Below, piece by piece: positions 1-7,043 of a stretch of 13,617 nucleotides of DNA. How positions within the stretch are numbered: the stretch's first letter is position 1; each line of letters begins with the position of its first letter. The notes under the pieces are model-generated. The model did no database searches, was not told where the DNA came from, and saw nothing but the letters and a program-made list of their open reading frames with translations. This DNA comes from Mariprofundus sp. (GTDB taxonomy: Bacteria > Pseudomonadota > Zetaproteobacteria > Mariprofundales > Mariprofundaceae): NCBI GenBank assembly GCA_015485035.1, contig WFUI01000055.1, forward strand, positions 1 to 13,617, given 5' to 3'. A program made the translations under genes and the position numbers.

Positions 1-331
1 ATTCGGTATCGATATGCACACCGAACAGGTTGAACGGCCCTTTGCGCCACGGATGCAGTTGTTGCAGCGCTGTTTCGATTTTGGTTGCGGGCATGTTTGT
101 ATCTGCAGGTGTGCCAATTTGAATGGTTGATGTATTTATTTTTATTTCAGAAGGGATGGTATCGGGCAGCGCTTCAAAACCGGCCTGCCAGCGATTCAGA
201 TCGCCATGCCTGAGGATATGATGCCAACCCTGCTCGTTCAATCTCAGCAGTTGATTGCTAAAAGCAGCCGGCACTGATGCGGACAGGAATGCTTTTAGCT
301 GCTCCGCTTCATGTTCCTGATATGACCTCAT
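1..331 (-). CDS. cmoB: tRNA U34 carboxymethyltransferase CmoB, N-terminal part (cut by window edge)
   Basis: CmoB transfers the carboxymethyl group of carboxy-SAM to 5-hydroxyuridine at tRNA position 34, giving cmo5U, which widens decoding at the wobble position. The first 110 codons are visible, and the frame is open to the edge of the window. The recognisable stretch is HPWRKGPFNLFGVHIDTE (residues 93-110), which fits the conserved PWRKGPF-GV-IDTEW block just before the methyltransferase domain; that domain lies outside the window. The start is the ATG at 331-329. It overlaps the cmoA stop as ATGA, and no good Shine-Dalgarno precedes it, so translational coupling to cmoA is likely. The frame carries no ATG-initiated reading of any length inside the window other than this one. 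Identity is firm from the motif and the cmoA neighbour; the catalytic part cannot be judged. Confidence 0.93.
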   Translation of the reverse strand, partial: MRSYQEHEAEQLKAFLSASVPAAFSNQLLRLNEQGWHHILRHGDLNRWQAGFEALPDTIPSEIKINTSTIQIGTPADTNMPATKIETALQQLHPWRKGPFNLFGVHIDTE

Positions 332-1038
332 TTTACGGCGATCATGGAGACGAAATTGAAACATTGGAACCATGTGTTCGATGTGGAAAAACCGGCCTGC
401 TTCAAGCGGGCATGATGCACCGCCTGTGTTTCAGGTATCAGCACATGTTCAAGTGCTGTACGTTTGCGACTGATCTCCATATCCGAATATCCCTGTGCCC
501 GTTTGAATGCCTCATGCAGTTCGGTTTGTCGGCGGTTTTCATCAGCATCATCAAAAGCAATTTTCTCGGAGAGAATCAATACGCCACCCTCACGCAGCCC
601 TTCATAAATATTTGCAATAAGTCCGGGTCGTTCCTCTCTGGCGATAAATTGCAGTACGAAATTTAATACCACCACCGAAGCATTTTTGATATCGGTCTCC
701 AGGATGTCCTGACAAAGAATTTCCACGGCTTCGTCCTGAAGCATTGTCTTGCAGCGATCAACCATGGCAGGGGAGCTATCCACACCGATAATGTGGCATG
801 CCTTGCCGGTGGCACCGCGATTCAAAGCCATCGTGGCAGCGCCAAGCGAACAGCCCAGATCGTACAGTCGGGTTCCGGCCTGCGCATATTCGTGGGCCAA
901 CAATTCCACCATCTGTAAGCTCTGTCCGTAACCGGGTACAGAGCGGCGGATCATGTCGGCAAAAACACGCGCCACCTTGTCATCAAAGGCGAATCCATTG
1001 TTATGAATATCCGAGGTATAAATTGAGTCACGGTGCAT
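328..1038 (-). CDS. cmoA: Carboxy-S-adenosyl-L-methionine synthase CmoA
   Basis: CmoA converts SAM and prephenate to carboxy-SAM, the donor used by CmoB. The 236-residue product is close to the usual length of about 245. Visible marks are RRSVPGY (31-37), the SAM-binding loop DLGCSLGAAT (60-69), the acidic end of the second strand in VDSSPAM (D87), NFVLQF (126-131), LSEK (156-159) and WFQCFNF (223-229). The reading frame stays open 48 codons further upstream, but that extension runs over the end of the preceding permease gene and has no family likeness. The N-terminus MHRDSIYTS lines up with the start of known CmoA proteins. The best Shine-Dalgarno (AGGA, 1060-1057) is 18 bases from this ATG but 9 from an in-frame ATT at 1047, so the exact start is open. 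The gene follows the permease by 25 bases and overlaps cmoB by ATGA. Confidence 0.95.
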   Translation of the reverse strand: MHRDSIYTSDIHNNGFAFDDKVARVFADMIRRSVPGYGQSLQMVELLAHEYAQAGTRLYDLGCSLGAATMALNRGATGKACHIIGVDSSPAMVDRCKTMLQDEAVEILCQDILETDIKNASVVVLNFVLQFIAREERPGLIANIYEGLREGGVLILSEKIAFDDADENRRQTELHEAFKRAQGYSDMEISRKRTALEHVLIPETQAVHHARLKQAGFSTSNTWFQCFNFVSMIAVK

Positions 1039-1063
1039 GTGCGAAATATGAGTCTTTCCTGTT

Positions 1064-2176
1064 TTATGTCCATCTGTGTAAAGTAAAATATAGTCCGATT
1101 GACAGAAAAAAGGCGATATATCCAATAGCAAGAAACTTTGCTGTGAATGATGCAGGATTATTGGTGCTTGAATGTGTGACATACATTTTGTATGCGATCA
1201 GATTGGCAAAAGATGCAAAAATACTGCCAAATCCTCCGGCATTGGTTCCCCACAGTAATGCCTGCCAGTTTTCCGTTAACTTTGCAGTTAACAAAGCGAC
1301 CGGAACATTGCTCATGATTTGACTGGCCAGAGCGGAAAACAGAAAAATATGGCCGGAATGCTGTATGCCTGATGCCAGCAGTATTTTCATGTTTTCGGCC
1401 ACACCAAAAAAGAAAAAGAAGCTGAATAAAAGTGCGTAGTCGATATGAAGTGTTTTACGGTCGAATAACAGAGCGTAGATAATAACTGCGATGCCTGTCT
1501 GAACCGGCAGTGCATGAAGCACGATTAACAGCACCATGATAAGCAGGAATCCATAAACACAGGCAGAATGTTGGACGACTTTTGTATTCGGATGTGCCTG
1601 TAATGCATGGTTTGTTTTCATGAACCATGCCGGAACAATCAGGATGAACAGGAACACGATTGAAAACGGGGCAATCGCAGCCATAAATTCGGTTGGTCGT
1701 AATTCGTAGAACCAGTAAATGAACAAATTTTGTGGATTGCCGAACGGTGTTAATGCGGAGCCTGCATTGGCAGCCAGGGCCTCAAAAATGACCAGTAGAT
1801 CTTTACGTTGGATATGCAGCGCCAGGGTTAATGGCACAATGACAATCAGGGCGACATCATTTGTAACCAGCATGGACAGAATGAATGTGGTTATCACCAG
1901 CTTCAGTGCTACGGTTTTTCCTTTTTCGATCTTCCGGGAGAGTTTTAATATAAGACCGCTACGCTGGAGGCCATGAACGGCAACGAATAGAATGAACAGG
2001 ATAAACAACACCTGAAATTCACGAAAGGAATAGGCGGGAATATGATTCGTATAAAGTGATGTCAGCACCAGACTGACGCCGGAAGCAATAAGTAACCACT
2101 CCTTCTGGACAAAGTCGAACAATGCACCCGGGGTTTTCAATGCATCTCCGGTGGTTTGATATTTTGCCTGAGGCAT
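1064..2176 (-). CDS. YbiR-like permease of the ion transporter (ArsB/NhaD/CitMHS) superfamily
   Basis: This is an inner-membrane secondary transporter of unknown substrate. The 370 residues are mostly hydrophobic, with about ten membrane segments. Two related halves each carry a hairpin signature: VTNDVALIVIVPL (104-116) with GNPQN (146-150) in the first, and SQIMSNVP (285-292) with GTNAGGFGS (310-318) in the second. These blocks and the length resemble E. coli YbiR as I remember it. The superfamily moves arsenite, citrate, sodium/proton and dicarboxylates, so the substrate cannot be read from sequence. The ATG at 2176 has no Shine-Dalgarno, whereas a TTG at codon 13 (2140) lies 5 bases after GGAG; that would give 358 residues. 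A run of five phenylalanines (253-257) is coded by T-rich tracts. It lies between the phosphate genes and cmoA with no obvious functional link to either. Confidence 0.85.
   Translation of the reverse strand: MPQAKYQTTGDALKTPGALFDFVQKEWLLIASGVSLVLTSLYTNHIPAYSFREFQVLFILFILFVAVHGLQRSGLILKLSRKIEKGKTVALKLVITTFILSMLVTNDVALIVIVPLTLALHIQRKDLLVIFEALAANAGSALTPFGNPQNLFIYWFYELRPTEFMAAIAPFSIVFLFILIVPAWFMKTNHALQAHPNTKVVQHSACVYGFLLIMVLLIVLHALPVQTGIAVIIYALLFDRKTLHIDYALLFSFFFFFGVAENMKILLASGIQHSGHIFLFSALASQIMSNVPVALLTAKLTENWQALLWGTNAGGFGSIFASFANLIAYKMYVTHSSTNNPASFTAKFLAIGYIAFFLSIGLYFTLHRWT
2146..2149 (-). promoter_or_regulatory. Shine-Dalgarno GGAG supporting a TTG start of the permease
   Basis: GGAG is followed by five bases (ATGCA) and then an in-frame TTG at 2140-2138. 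The upstream ATG at 2176 has no comparable purine-rich site. This favours a start at codon 13, but it rests only on spacing and motif. Confidence 0.4.
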
Positions 2177-2302
2177 TCAACAGGCGGATAACTGCGAAAC
2201 ACGTACGTTGATCTGAAATGATGGTGGCAGAAGCCGGTCTGGAAAGTCAGCACAGAGACTGTTTTTATCTCCAGGGTAAATATTTCGACAGGCATGGATG
2301 AA

Positions 2303-3001
2303 TCAGGAAATTTTGACAATAATGTCATTTAGCTTGTCTGCCGTATGTGCCAGTTTGTCTGCACCATTGGACATGTGGCGATAGATTTCCCGATGTTTGA
2401 ATATATCAATCATAGTGAGTGCCAGTTGATGATGTTCGGACCCCCCGTCATCGCCGGGCACCTTCTCCAGCACGACATCAGGTCGAAAGAGGTGGGCAAT
2501 GGCCTGTCTGTACACACGTTCAACCCGGCGTTCCGCCTTGCGTGCAGCCAGCGCATCATCTTCAGCATGAGCCGGATTGCTGGATAGCATGGCAAAGCCG
2601 CGCTGCAGCGCTTCGGTGCCGTCTCTCAATTCAATCGCCATCTCGAGCATGTACTGATCCGGTTGTAAATCGAGCACTTCCAGTTCCCGCACGGTTGTTT
2701 TTGCATAGTTCATGATCTCGTCAATGCTGGTGATTGCATCATGAATATCTTCCCTGTCCATCGGCGTAGTAAACGCGCGGTTCAGGATTTTGCTGTTGCG
2801 TTGCTTGAGTTCATCACCGTGTTTTTCCATGTGGCGAATCTGCTCTGCCTTGCTGGTATCACCGCTCTCCATATAGGTTACAAACACAGCCATGGTTTGT
2901 ACGCAGAGTTCGCACTGTTCATTGATCAGGGAGAAAAAGTCCGGCATGGGAGGTATTATTCTGTCGATCAGTTTTTTCAAGTAGCTGACTGGCATGTTCA
3001 T
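2303..3001 (-). CDS. DUF47 / PhoU-like protein paired with Pit
   Basis: This soluble, all-helical protein of 232 residues belongs to the DUF47 group (PhoU-related, TIGR00153 type), which is usually encoded next to Pit carriers and thought to modulate phosphate uptake. It has no signal peptide or membrane segment. Visible family marks are an ExxxD element (E59 to D63 in MEKHGDEL), the block TTPMDREDIHDAI (78-90) with SIDEIMNYA (92-100), a second repeat around ERRVERVYRQAIAHLF (157-172), and the C-terminal helix FKHREIYRHM (201-210). The ATG at 3001 has a strong Shine-Dalgarno, AGGAG six bases upstream (3012-3008). It lies 94 bases downstream of pit, a gap that holds a sizeable inverted repeat. 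Its direct role in gating Pit is inferred from context. Confidence 0.9.
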   Translation of the reverse strand: MNMPVSYLKKLIDRIIPPMPDFFSLINEQCELCVQTMAVFVTYMESGDTSKAEQIRHMEKHGDELKQRNSKILNRAFTTPMDREDIHDAITSIDEIMNYAKTTVRELEVLDLQPDQYMLEMAIELRDGTEALQRGFAMLSSNPAHAEDDALAARKAERRVERVYRQAIAHLFRPDVVLEKVPGDDGGSEHHQLALTMIDIFKHREIYRHMSNGADKLAHTADKLNDIIVKIS

Positions 3002-3020
3002 ATTGTTCTCCTTACCGCGT

Positions 3021-3073
3021 ACGGGACTTTTTCCAACCCATGGCGTGAAAGTGTCATGTAGTGGAAAACCCGT
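3021..3073 (-). repeat. Interrupted inverted repeat between pit and the DUF47 gene
   Basis: The arms 3021-3025 (ACGGG) and 3069-3073 (CCCGT) pair over 5 bases. The arms 3029-3035 (TTTTCCA) and 3062-3068 (TGGAAAA) pair over 7 more, with a three-base bulge at 3026-3028. Inside, CATG at 3039-3042 can pair with CATG at 3055-3058. The resulting hairpin would sit in the transcript just after the pit stop and before the DUF47 Shine-Dalgarno. There is no U-run directly after it, so it is not a classical terminator; a processing or stability element is possible. Confidence 0.45.
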
Positions 3074-3095
3074 GCAGGTGCGTTGTTAGTTCATG

Positions 3096-4139
3096 TTAAC
3101 TTTCCAATAAAAGCAGTTGCCCCAGCAACAGGTAACTGACTGCGGCAATCACCGCAGCACCGGGGATAGTAACAACCCAGGTGCTGATAATATCCCTGGC
3201 CTTGGCCCAGCGAACCGAACGCGGGCGTTCCGATGCGCCAATGCCCATGATTGATGAGCTGACCACATGGGTTGTGGATACAGGCCCCCCCAGTATGGCG
3301 GCAGAAAAAATGACCACACCGGCAGTGATCTGGGTATTCACGGCGTGCAGGGGGCGGATTTTGTAGATGCCGAAGCCGACAGTTCGTACAATACGCCAGC
3401 CGCCGGACATAATTCCCAGCGTGATAGCTACAGCGCACAACAGCACGACCCAGAAGGGCACTTCAAATTGTGGAATAAAGCCGCCCAGCAGCAGCACCAG
3501 CGTAATGACTCCCATGCTTTTCTGGGCATCGTTGGCACCATGGGCAAAGGCCAGCGCTGCCGTGGTGAAAAACTGACTTCGGCGGAGATTGCGGTTCACC
3601 TGCGGACGGGCACCACGTAACAGGATACCCATCCAGCGATGAATCATAAAACCGACCCAGAAACCGATCACCGGACTGATCAGCAGTGCGAACAGCACTT
3701 TGAAGACACCGATCACATGGCCATGCCCCAATTCATTCAACCCCCATACGATATGTTCATTGCCGGCGGAAACGAGCACAGCGCCGATTAAACCGCCAAC
3801 CAGAGCGTGCGAGGATGATGAGGGAATACCGAATCGCCAGGTGATGATATTCCAGACCACTGCGGCCACCACACCGCACAGGATGATGACTGTAGCCGGC
3901 AGTGCTTGCAGGTCGGAAATATCGACAAAACTGCCAATGGTATCAGCTACTGCAGTACCACCGAGCAGGGGGCCGAGGAATTCAAAGAAACCGACCACCA
4001 GTACCGCCTGAGCCGGTGTCATGGCACGTGATGCAATGACTGTGGCAAGAACATTGGAGGCATCATGAAAACCGTTGGTGTAATCAAATACCACCAGCAC
4101 AATCACTGTTGCCGCCGCGATTATGAACAGACTGTCCAT
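3096..4139 (-). CDS. pit: Low-affinity inorganic phosphate transporter, Pit family
   Basis: Pit carriers move phosphate, as a metal-phosphate complex, into the cell together with a cation (protons in the bacterial members studied). The 347-residue protein has about ten membrane segments and the internal duplication of the PiT family: the first signature TNGFHDASN (21-29) is echoed by GANDAQKSMG (201-210), and PSSSSHALVGG (106-116) is echoed by GGPVSTTHVV (284-293). It is shorter than E. coli PitA (about 500) and similar to compact Pit forms. I chose the ATG at 4139 because AGGAG lies seven bases before it and a TATAAT box lies 25 bases upstream. The open frame reaches back to 4208, but that would put the start above the promoter. 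The DUF47 partner follows, so the two probably form a unit. The order pit then DUF47 is the reverse of some known operons. Confidence 0.94.
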   Translation of the reverse strand: MDSLFIIAAATVIVLVVFDYTNGFHDASNVLATVIASRAMTPAQAVLVVGFFEFLGPLLGGTAVADTIGSFVDISDLQALPATVIILCGVVAAVVWNIITWRFGIPSSSSHALVGGLIGAVLVSAGNEHIVWGLNELGHGHVIGVFKVLFALLISPVIGFWVGFMIHRWMGILLRGARPQVNRNLRRSQFFTTAALAFAHGANDAQKSMGVITLVLLLGGFIPQFEVPFWVVLLCAVAITLGIMSGGWRIVRTVGFGIYKIRPLHAVNTQITAGVVIFSAAILGGPVSTTHVVSSSIMGIGASERPRSVRWAKARDIISTWVVTIPGAAVIAAVSYLLLGQLLLLES

Positions 4140-4146
4140 CACGTAT

Positions 4147-4151
4147 CTCCT
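4147..4151 (-). promoter_or_regulatory. pit: Shine-Dalgarno AGGAG fixing the pit start
   Basis: AGGAG stands seven bases before the ATG at 4139. Together with the TATAAT box just upstream, it argues against the longer open frame that begins at 4208. Confidence 0.85.
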
Positions 4152-4163
4152 GTTCGAAGCTGG

Positions 4164-4193
4164 ATTATACGCTTTTTTTATCGTGAAGGGTAA
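4164..4193 (-). promoter_or_regulatory. Promoter of pit (sigma70 type)
   Basis: A perfect -10 box TATAAT lies at 4169-4164, read on the minus strand. The best -35 match at 18-base spacing is TTACCC (4193-4188), only about half of the consensus. Transcription would start near 4157, giving a leader of about 18 bases that holds little beyond the Shine-Dalgarno. A weak -35 with a strong -10 is the usual form of an activator-dependent promoter. Confidence 0.6.
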
Positions 4194-4200
4194 TTGAAAC
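4183..4200 (-). promoter_or_regulatory. Degenerate Pho-box-like direct repeat above pit
   Basis: The 18-base stretch GTTTCAATTACCCTTCAC contains TTTCA and CTTCA in direct repeat with an 11-base period, the phase of the two TGTCA cores in the Pho box. It agrees with the E. coli consensus at about 10 of 18 positions. It ends 13 bases before the -10 box, where about 10 is typical. It is suggestive only; regulation by PhoB is an inference. Confidence 0.25.
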
Positions 4201-4265
4201 CGCGACAAAATGACTGTCCGGCTACAGGGTCATGCTCTTACACAAGCAGGGTGAATCCCTGTATT

Positions 4266-5408
4266 CTATACTGTGCCGGATGAACGCAGGGAATGAGCCA
4301 CATCTGTACGTGAAAGCATGCCAGTCAGCCGGCGTTCATGGTTCAGAATTGGAATATGGCTGATTCCCTTATCGGTGAATATCGATACTGCTTCGCTAAC
4401 ATGTGCATCTTCCGCCAGGGTAATGACTGGAGATACCATCAATTGTCCGACCACTTCGGCTTTGCTCGAGCTAATTCCTGAGGTGGGTTGAATCAGCGCT
4501 TTCAGACGCTCTTCAATTGTTTCGCCGGGAAACTGTGCGGCTTCCTGCTTGAAATCGCTGACGGTGATAATGCCGTTTACCCGTCGAACCCTGCTGATAA
4601 CCGGCAGACTTTTGATGTTGTGTTGCTGCATCAGTGTCCAGGCATCTTTCAGGCTGTCACCAAATTCAACGGTAACGACCTGGCGCGTCATAATATCCCG
4701 GCATTCCATACTTCCCAGACTGCGTTTATGGGCGAATGAAGTGGCACGGGTATAGATATCATTTAAATCTTCAATGGTTACGTCAATGTAGGTGTTGATT
4801 TCCTGTAATGCGCTGTTCAGATCATCATTCGAAAACGGGATGGTATTTGGCAGCTCATACTCTTCATGTGTATCAGGGTAGGGAATAAATGTTTTGGCCT
4901 GTTGTCTTTGTGCAAGCAACACGCGCGTTAACCAGACAGCGCTGCCCAGAATCAACACATTCAGTCCGACAGGGATCAGTACATAGAGATAACCCAGCGA
5001 ATGAATCTGGTCACCACCGATCACGGCGACCAATGCAGCGGCACCACCGGGTGGATGCAGACAATTCAATTGATGCATGGCAAAGATAGCCAGCCCCACC
5101 GCCAGCCCGCTGGCCAGAAACAGATCGGGAATCCATGTCGCACAGGTGACACCTACGGCAGCGGATACCAGATGGCCGCCAACAAATGACCAGGGCCTGG
5201 TTAACGGACTGTGTGGTGCGGCATAGAGCAATACCGCAGCAGCGCCCATGGATGCGACGATAAAAGGCAGGGCGGTACTATCGACAAGGTGGTAGCTGAT
5301 CCATGCAACCAGCCCTATACCGATAACTGCGCCCGAAGAAGAAATTATAATTTCCTGCTGGGATTGGCGCGGCGATAGTCCGGTTAATATTTTTTCCATA
5401 AGGTGCAT
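4266..5408 (-). CDS. HPP-family membrane protein with two CBS domains
   Basis: The N-terminal half is an HPP domain with four to five membrane segments and the naming motif LHPPGGAAAL; the C-terminal half is cytoplasmic and carries two CBS domains. Numbering residues from the GTG at 5465, the membrane part spans about 42-184 with HPPGG at 137-141, a hydrophilic linker covers 185-250, and the CBS units lie at about 254-310 (DIMTRQVVTVEFGDSLKDAW) and 341-395 (LMVSPVITLAEDAHVSEAV). HPP proteins of cyanobacteria and chloroplasts have been linked to nitrite transport. CBS pairs commonly bind adenine nucleotides, so energy-dependent gating is a reasonable guess. Three starts are possible: GTG 5465, ATG 5408 and ATG 5399; none has a Shine-Dalgarno, and I prefer the ATG at 5408. 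It follows gltD in the same direction, but a terminator lies between them. The substrate is not known. Confidence 0.88.
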   Translation of the reverse strand: MHLMEKILTGLSPRQSQQEIIISSSGAVIGIGLVAWISYHLVDSTALPFIVASMGAAAVLLYAAPHSPLTRPWSFVGGHLVSAAVGVTCATWIPDLFLASGLAVGLAIFAMHQLNCLHPPGGAAALVAVIGGDQIHSLGYLYVLIPVGLNVLILGSAVWLTRVLLAQRQQAKTFIPYPDTHEEYELPNTIPFSNDDLNSALQEINTYIDVTIEDLNDIYTRATSFAHKRSLGSMECRDIMTRQVVTVEFGDSLKDAWTLMQQHNIKSLPVISRVRRVNGIITVSDFKQEAAQFPGETIEERLKALIQPTSGISSSKAEVVGQLMVSPVITLAEDAHVSEAVSIFTDKGISHIPILNHERRLTGMLSRTDVAHSLRSSGTV

Positions 5409-5550
5409 GAGATGTAATTCTTTATCATGCGTAGTTGAGAGTAAAGCAGCTATGGGGTTGATCACAGACCAGTTTGCGCATCGGGAGGGCGAATGGTCGA
5501 GGGGACGGTTCGTACTCCGGCTGGCCTCTGTTGCCCGGTGAAAGCGGCCG

Positions 5551-5582
5551 TAAGAAAAAAAGGGCCGCTTACGCGACCCTTT
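5551..5582 (-). terminator. Intrinsic terminator of gltBD
   Basis: Read on the minus strand, AAAGGGTCGC (5582-5573), the loop GTAA (5572-5569) and GCGGCCCTTT (5568-5559) form a 10-base-pair stem with one G-T pair, followed directly by a T-rich tract (5558-5551). It begins 25 bases after the gltD stop. A competing stem (5542-5549 with 5563-5570) also exists, but its 13-base loop is less favourable. Confidence 0.9.
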
Positions 5583-5606
5583 GATTGATTCAGTGCGTAT
5601 GTTTGA

Positions 5607-7043
5607 TTAACGGGGCAGGGTGGTGGTGCCCATCAGATATTCATCCACTGAGCGGGCACACTGGCGACCTTCGCGAATGGCCCATACGACCAGGGATTGA
5701 CCACGGCGCATATCGCCGGCCGTGAAGACCTTGTCGATACTGGTGGTGTAATTCTGATCATCGGCAGCGACATTGCCGCGAGCGTCTTTTTCCACACCCA
5801 GTTCTTCAAGCATACCTTCATGCACAGGATGTACAAAGCCCATGGCCAGTGTTACCAGTTGTGCCGGTAACGTGAACTCGGAGCCTTCGACTTCATTCAG
5901 TTTCCATTGACCATTCTCCTGCTTCCACTCCACACGAACGCATTCAATGGCTTGTACATTGCCTTCGTCATCACCGATGAAACGTTTGGTGGATACCTCC
6001 CAGTCGCGATCACAACCTTCTTCCTGTGAGGTGGATGTGCGCAGCTTCATGGGCCAGTCCGGCCAGGTAATCAGTTTGTTCGGCTCTGCTTCAGGTTTCG
6101 GTAAAATTTCCAGCTGGGTAACAGATTCTGCACCGTGGCGGTTTGCTGTGCCGATACAGTCGGAGCCGGTATCACCGCCGCCAATAACGACGACATGTTT
6201 GCCTGCTGCAGAGATGAATTCCTCATCGGGAATATCGTCGCCGAGAACACGCATGGTGTTCTTGGTCAGAAACTCCATGGCAAAGTGAATACCATTCAGT
6301 TCGCGCCCGGGCACCGGCAGGTCACGTGGTTTCTCGGAGCCTCCGCTCAGTACGACAGCATCGAAATTATTGAGCAATTCCTTGGCGGAGATATTGCCGC
6401 CAATATGGGAATTGACGCGAAACTCCACGCCTTCGGCACGCATTTGTGCCATGCGGCGGTCGATCACGGATTTATCGAACTTGAAGTTCGGGATTCCGTA
6501 ACGCATCAGGCCGCCGATGCGGTTGTTCTTTTCAAATACGACCACATCATGACCGGCACGCGCTAATTGTTGAGCTGCTGCCATGCCGGCTGGACCGGAA
6601 CCGACAATGGCAACGCGTTTGCCTGTTTTGATTTCGGCAATCTGCGGAGTAATCCATTCGTTCTGCCAGCCTTTTTCCACGATGGATAGCTCGATGTTTT
6701 TAATCGAGACAGCATCGCCGATCAGGTTGACCGTACATGCCTCTTCACATGGGGCGGGGCAGATGCGGCCGGTAAATTCCGGGAAATTGTTGGTGGAATG
6801 CAGGATATCCAGCGCCTCACGCCAGTTACCGCGATAGACCGCATCATTCCATTCCGGGATGATATTGTTGATCGGGCAGCCGTTGTGACAGAAGGGAATA
6901 CCGCAATCCATGCAGCGTGCACCCTGGGTGGCCATATCTTCCGGCAGCTTATAAAATTCCTTGTAATGCGTAATGCGGTCAGCGACCGGCGCATAACTCA
7001 GATTCTCGCGTGCAAACTCCTTGAATCCGGTTGGCTTACCCAT
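5607..7043 (-). CDS. gltD: Glutamate synthase (NADPH) small subunit GltD
   Basis: GltD is the FAD subunit that takes electrons from NADPH and passes them through iron-sulphur clusters to GltB. The 478-residue length is typical. Cysteines at 44, 47, 52 and 56 ([13 protein letters not shown]) and at 95, 99 and 103 (CPAPCEEAC) form the two 4Fe-4S motifs of the N-terminal domain. The FAD-binding loop is VGSGPAG (147-153), the NADPH-binding loop is IGGGDTGSD (287-295), and the C-terminal FAD contact is [15 protein letters not shown]. No key residue is missing. The ATG at 7043 has AGGAG seven bases upstream (7055-7051) inside the end of gltB, and the two frames overlap by 8 bases, so coupled translation in near-equal amounts is expected. 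A strong terminator follows. Confidence 0.97.
   Translation of the reverse strand: MGKPTGFKEFARENLSYAPVADRITHYKEFYKLPEDMATQGARCMDCGIPFCHNGCPINNIIPEWNDAVYRGNWREALDILHSTNNFPEFTGRICPAPCEEACTVNLIGDAVSIKNIELSIVEKGWQNEWITPQIAEIKTGKRVAIVGSGPAGMAAAQQLARAGHDVVVFEKNNRIGGLMRYGIPNFKFDKSVIDRRMAQMRAEGVEFRVNSHIGGNISAKELLNNFDAVVLSGGSEKPRDLPVPGRELNGIHFAMEFLTKNTMRVLGDDIPDEEFISAAGKHVVVIGGGDTGSDCIGTANRHGAESVTQLEILPKPEAEPNKLITWPDWPMKLRTSTSQEEGCDRDWEVSTKRFIGDDEGNVQAIECVRVEWKQENGQWKLNEVEGSEFTLPAQLVTLAMGFVHPVHEGMLEELGVEKDARGNVAADDQNYTTSIDKVFTAGDMRRGQSLVVWAIREGRQCARSVDEYLMGTTTLPR

Noticed and set aside
277..666. Plus-strand frame of 129 codons
   Set aside because: It is antisense to cmoA and the start of cmoB, both identified by conserved motifs.
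1039..1182. 48-codon upstream extension of the cmoA frame
   Set aside because: It overlaps the end of the permease gene and has no likeness to CmoA, whose N-terminus matches from codon 49 of this frame.
2137..2328. Small minus-strand frame of 63 codons between the DUF47 gene and the permease
   Set aside because: It overlaps both neighbours, has no Shine-Dalgarno and no recognisable pattern; treated as chance.
4140..4208. 23-codon upstream extension of the pit frame
   Set aside because: It lies over the promoter; AGGAG at proper spacing marks the ATG at 4139.
4247..4261. Small hairpin CAGGG-TGAAT-CCCTG after the HPP-CBS gene
   Set aside because: It has five base pairs and no T-run on either strand, so it does not qualify as a terminator.
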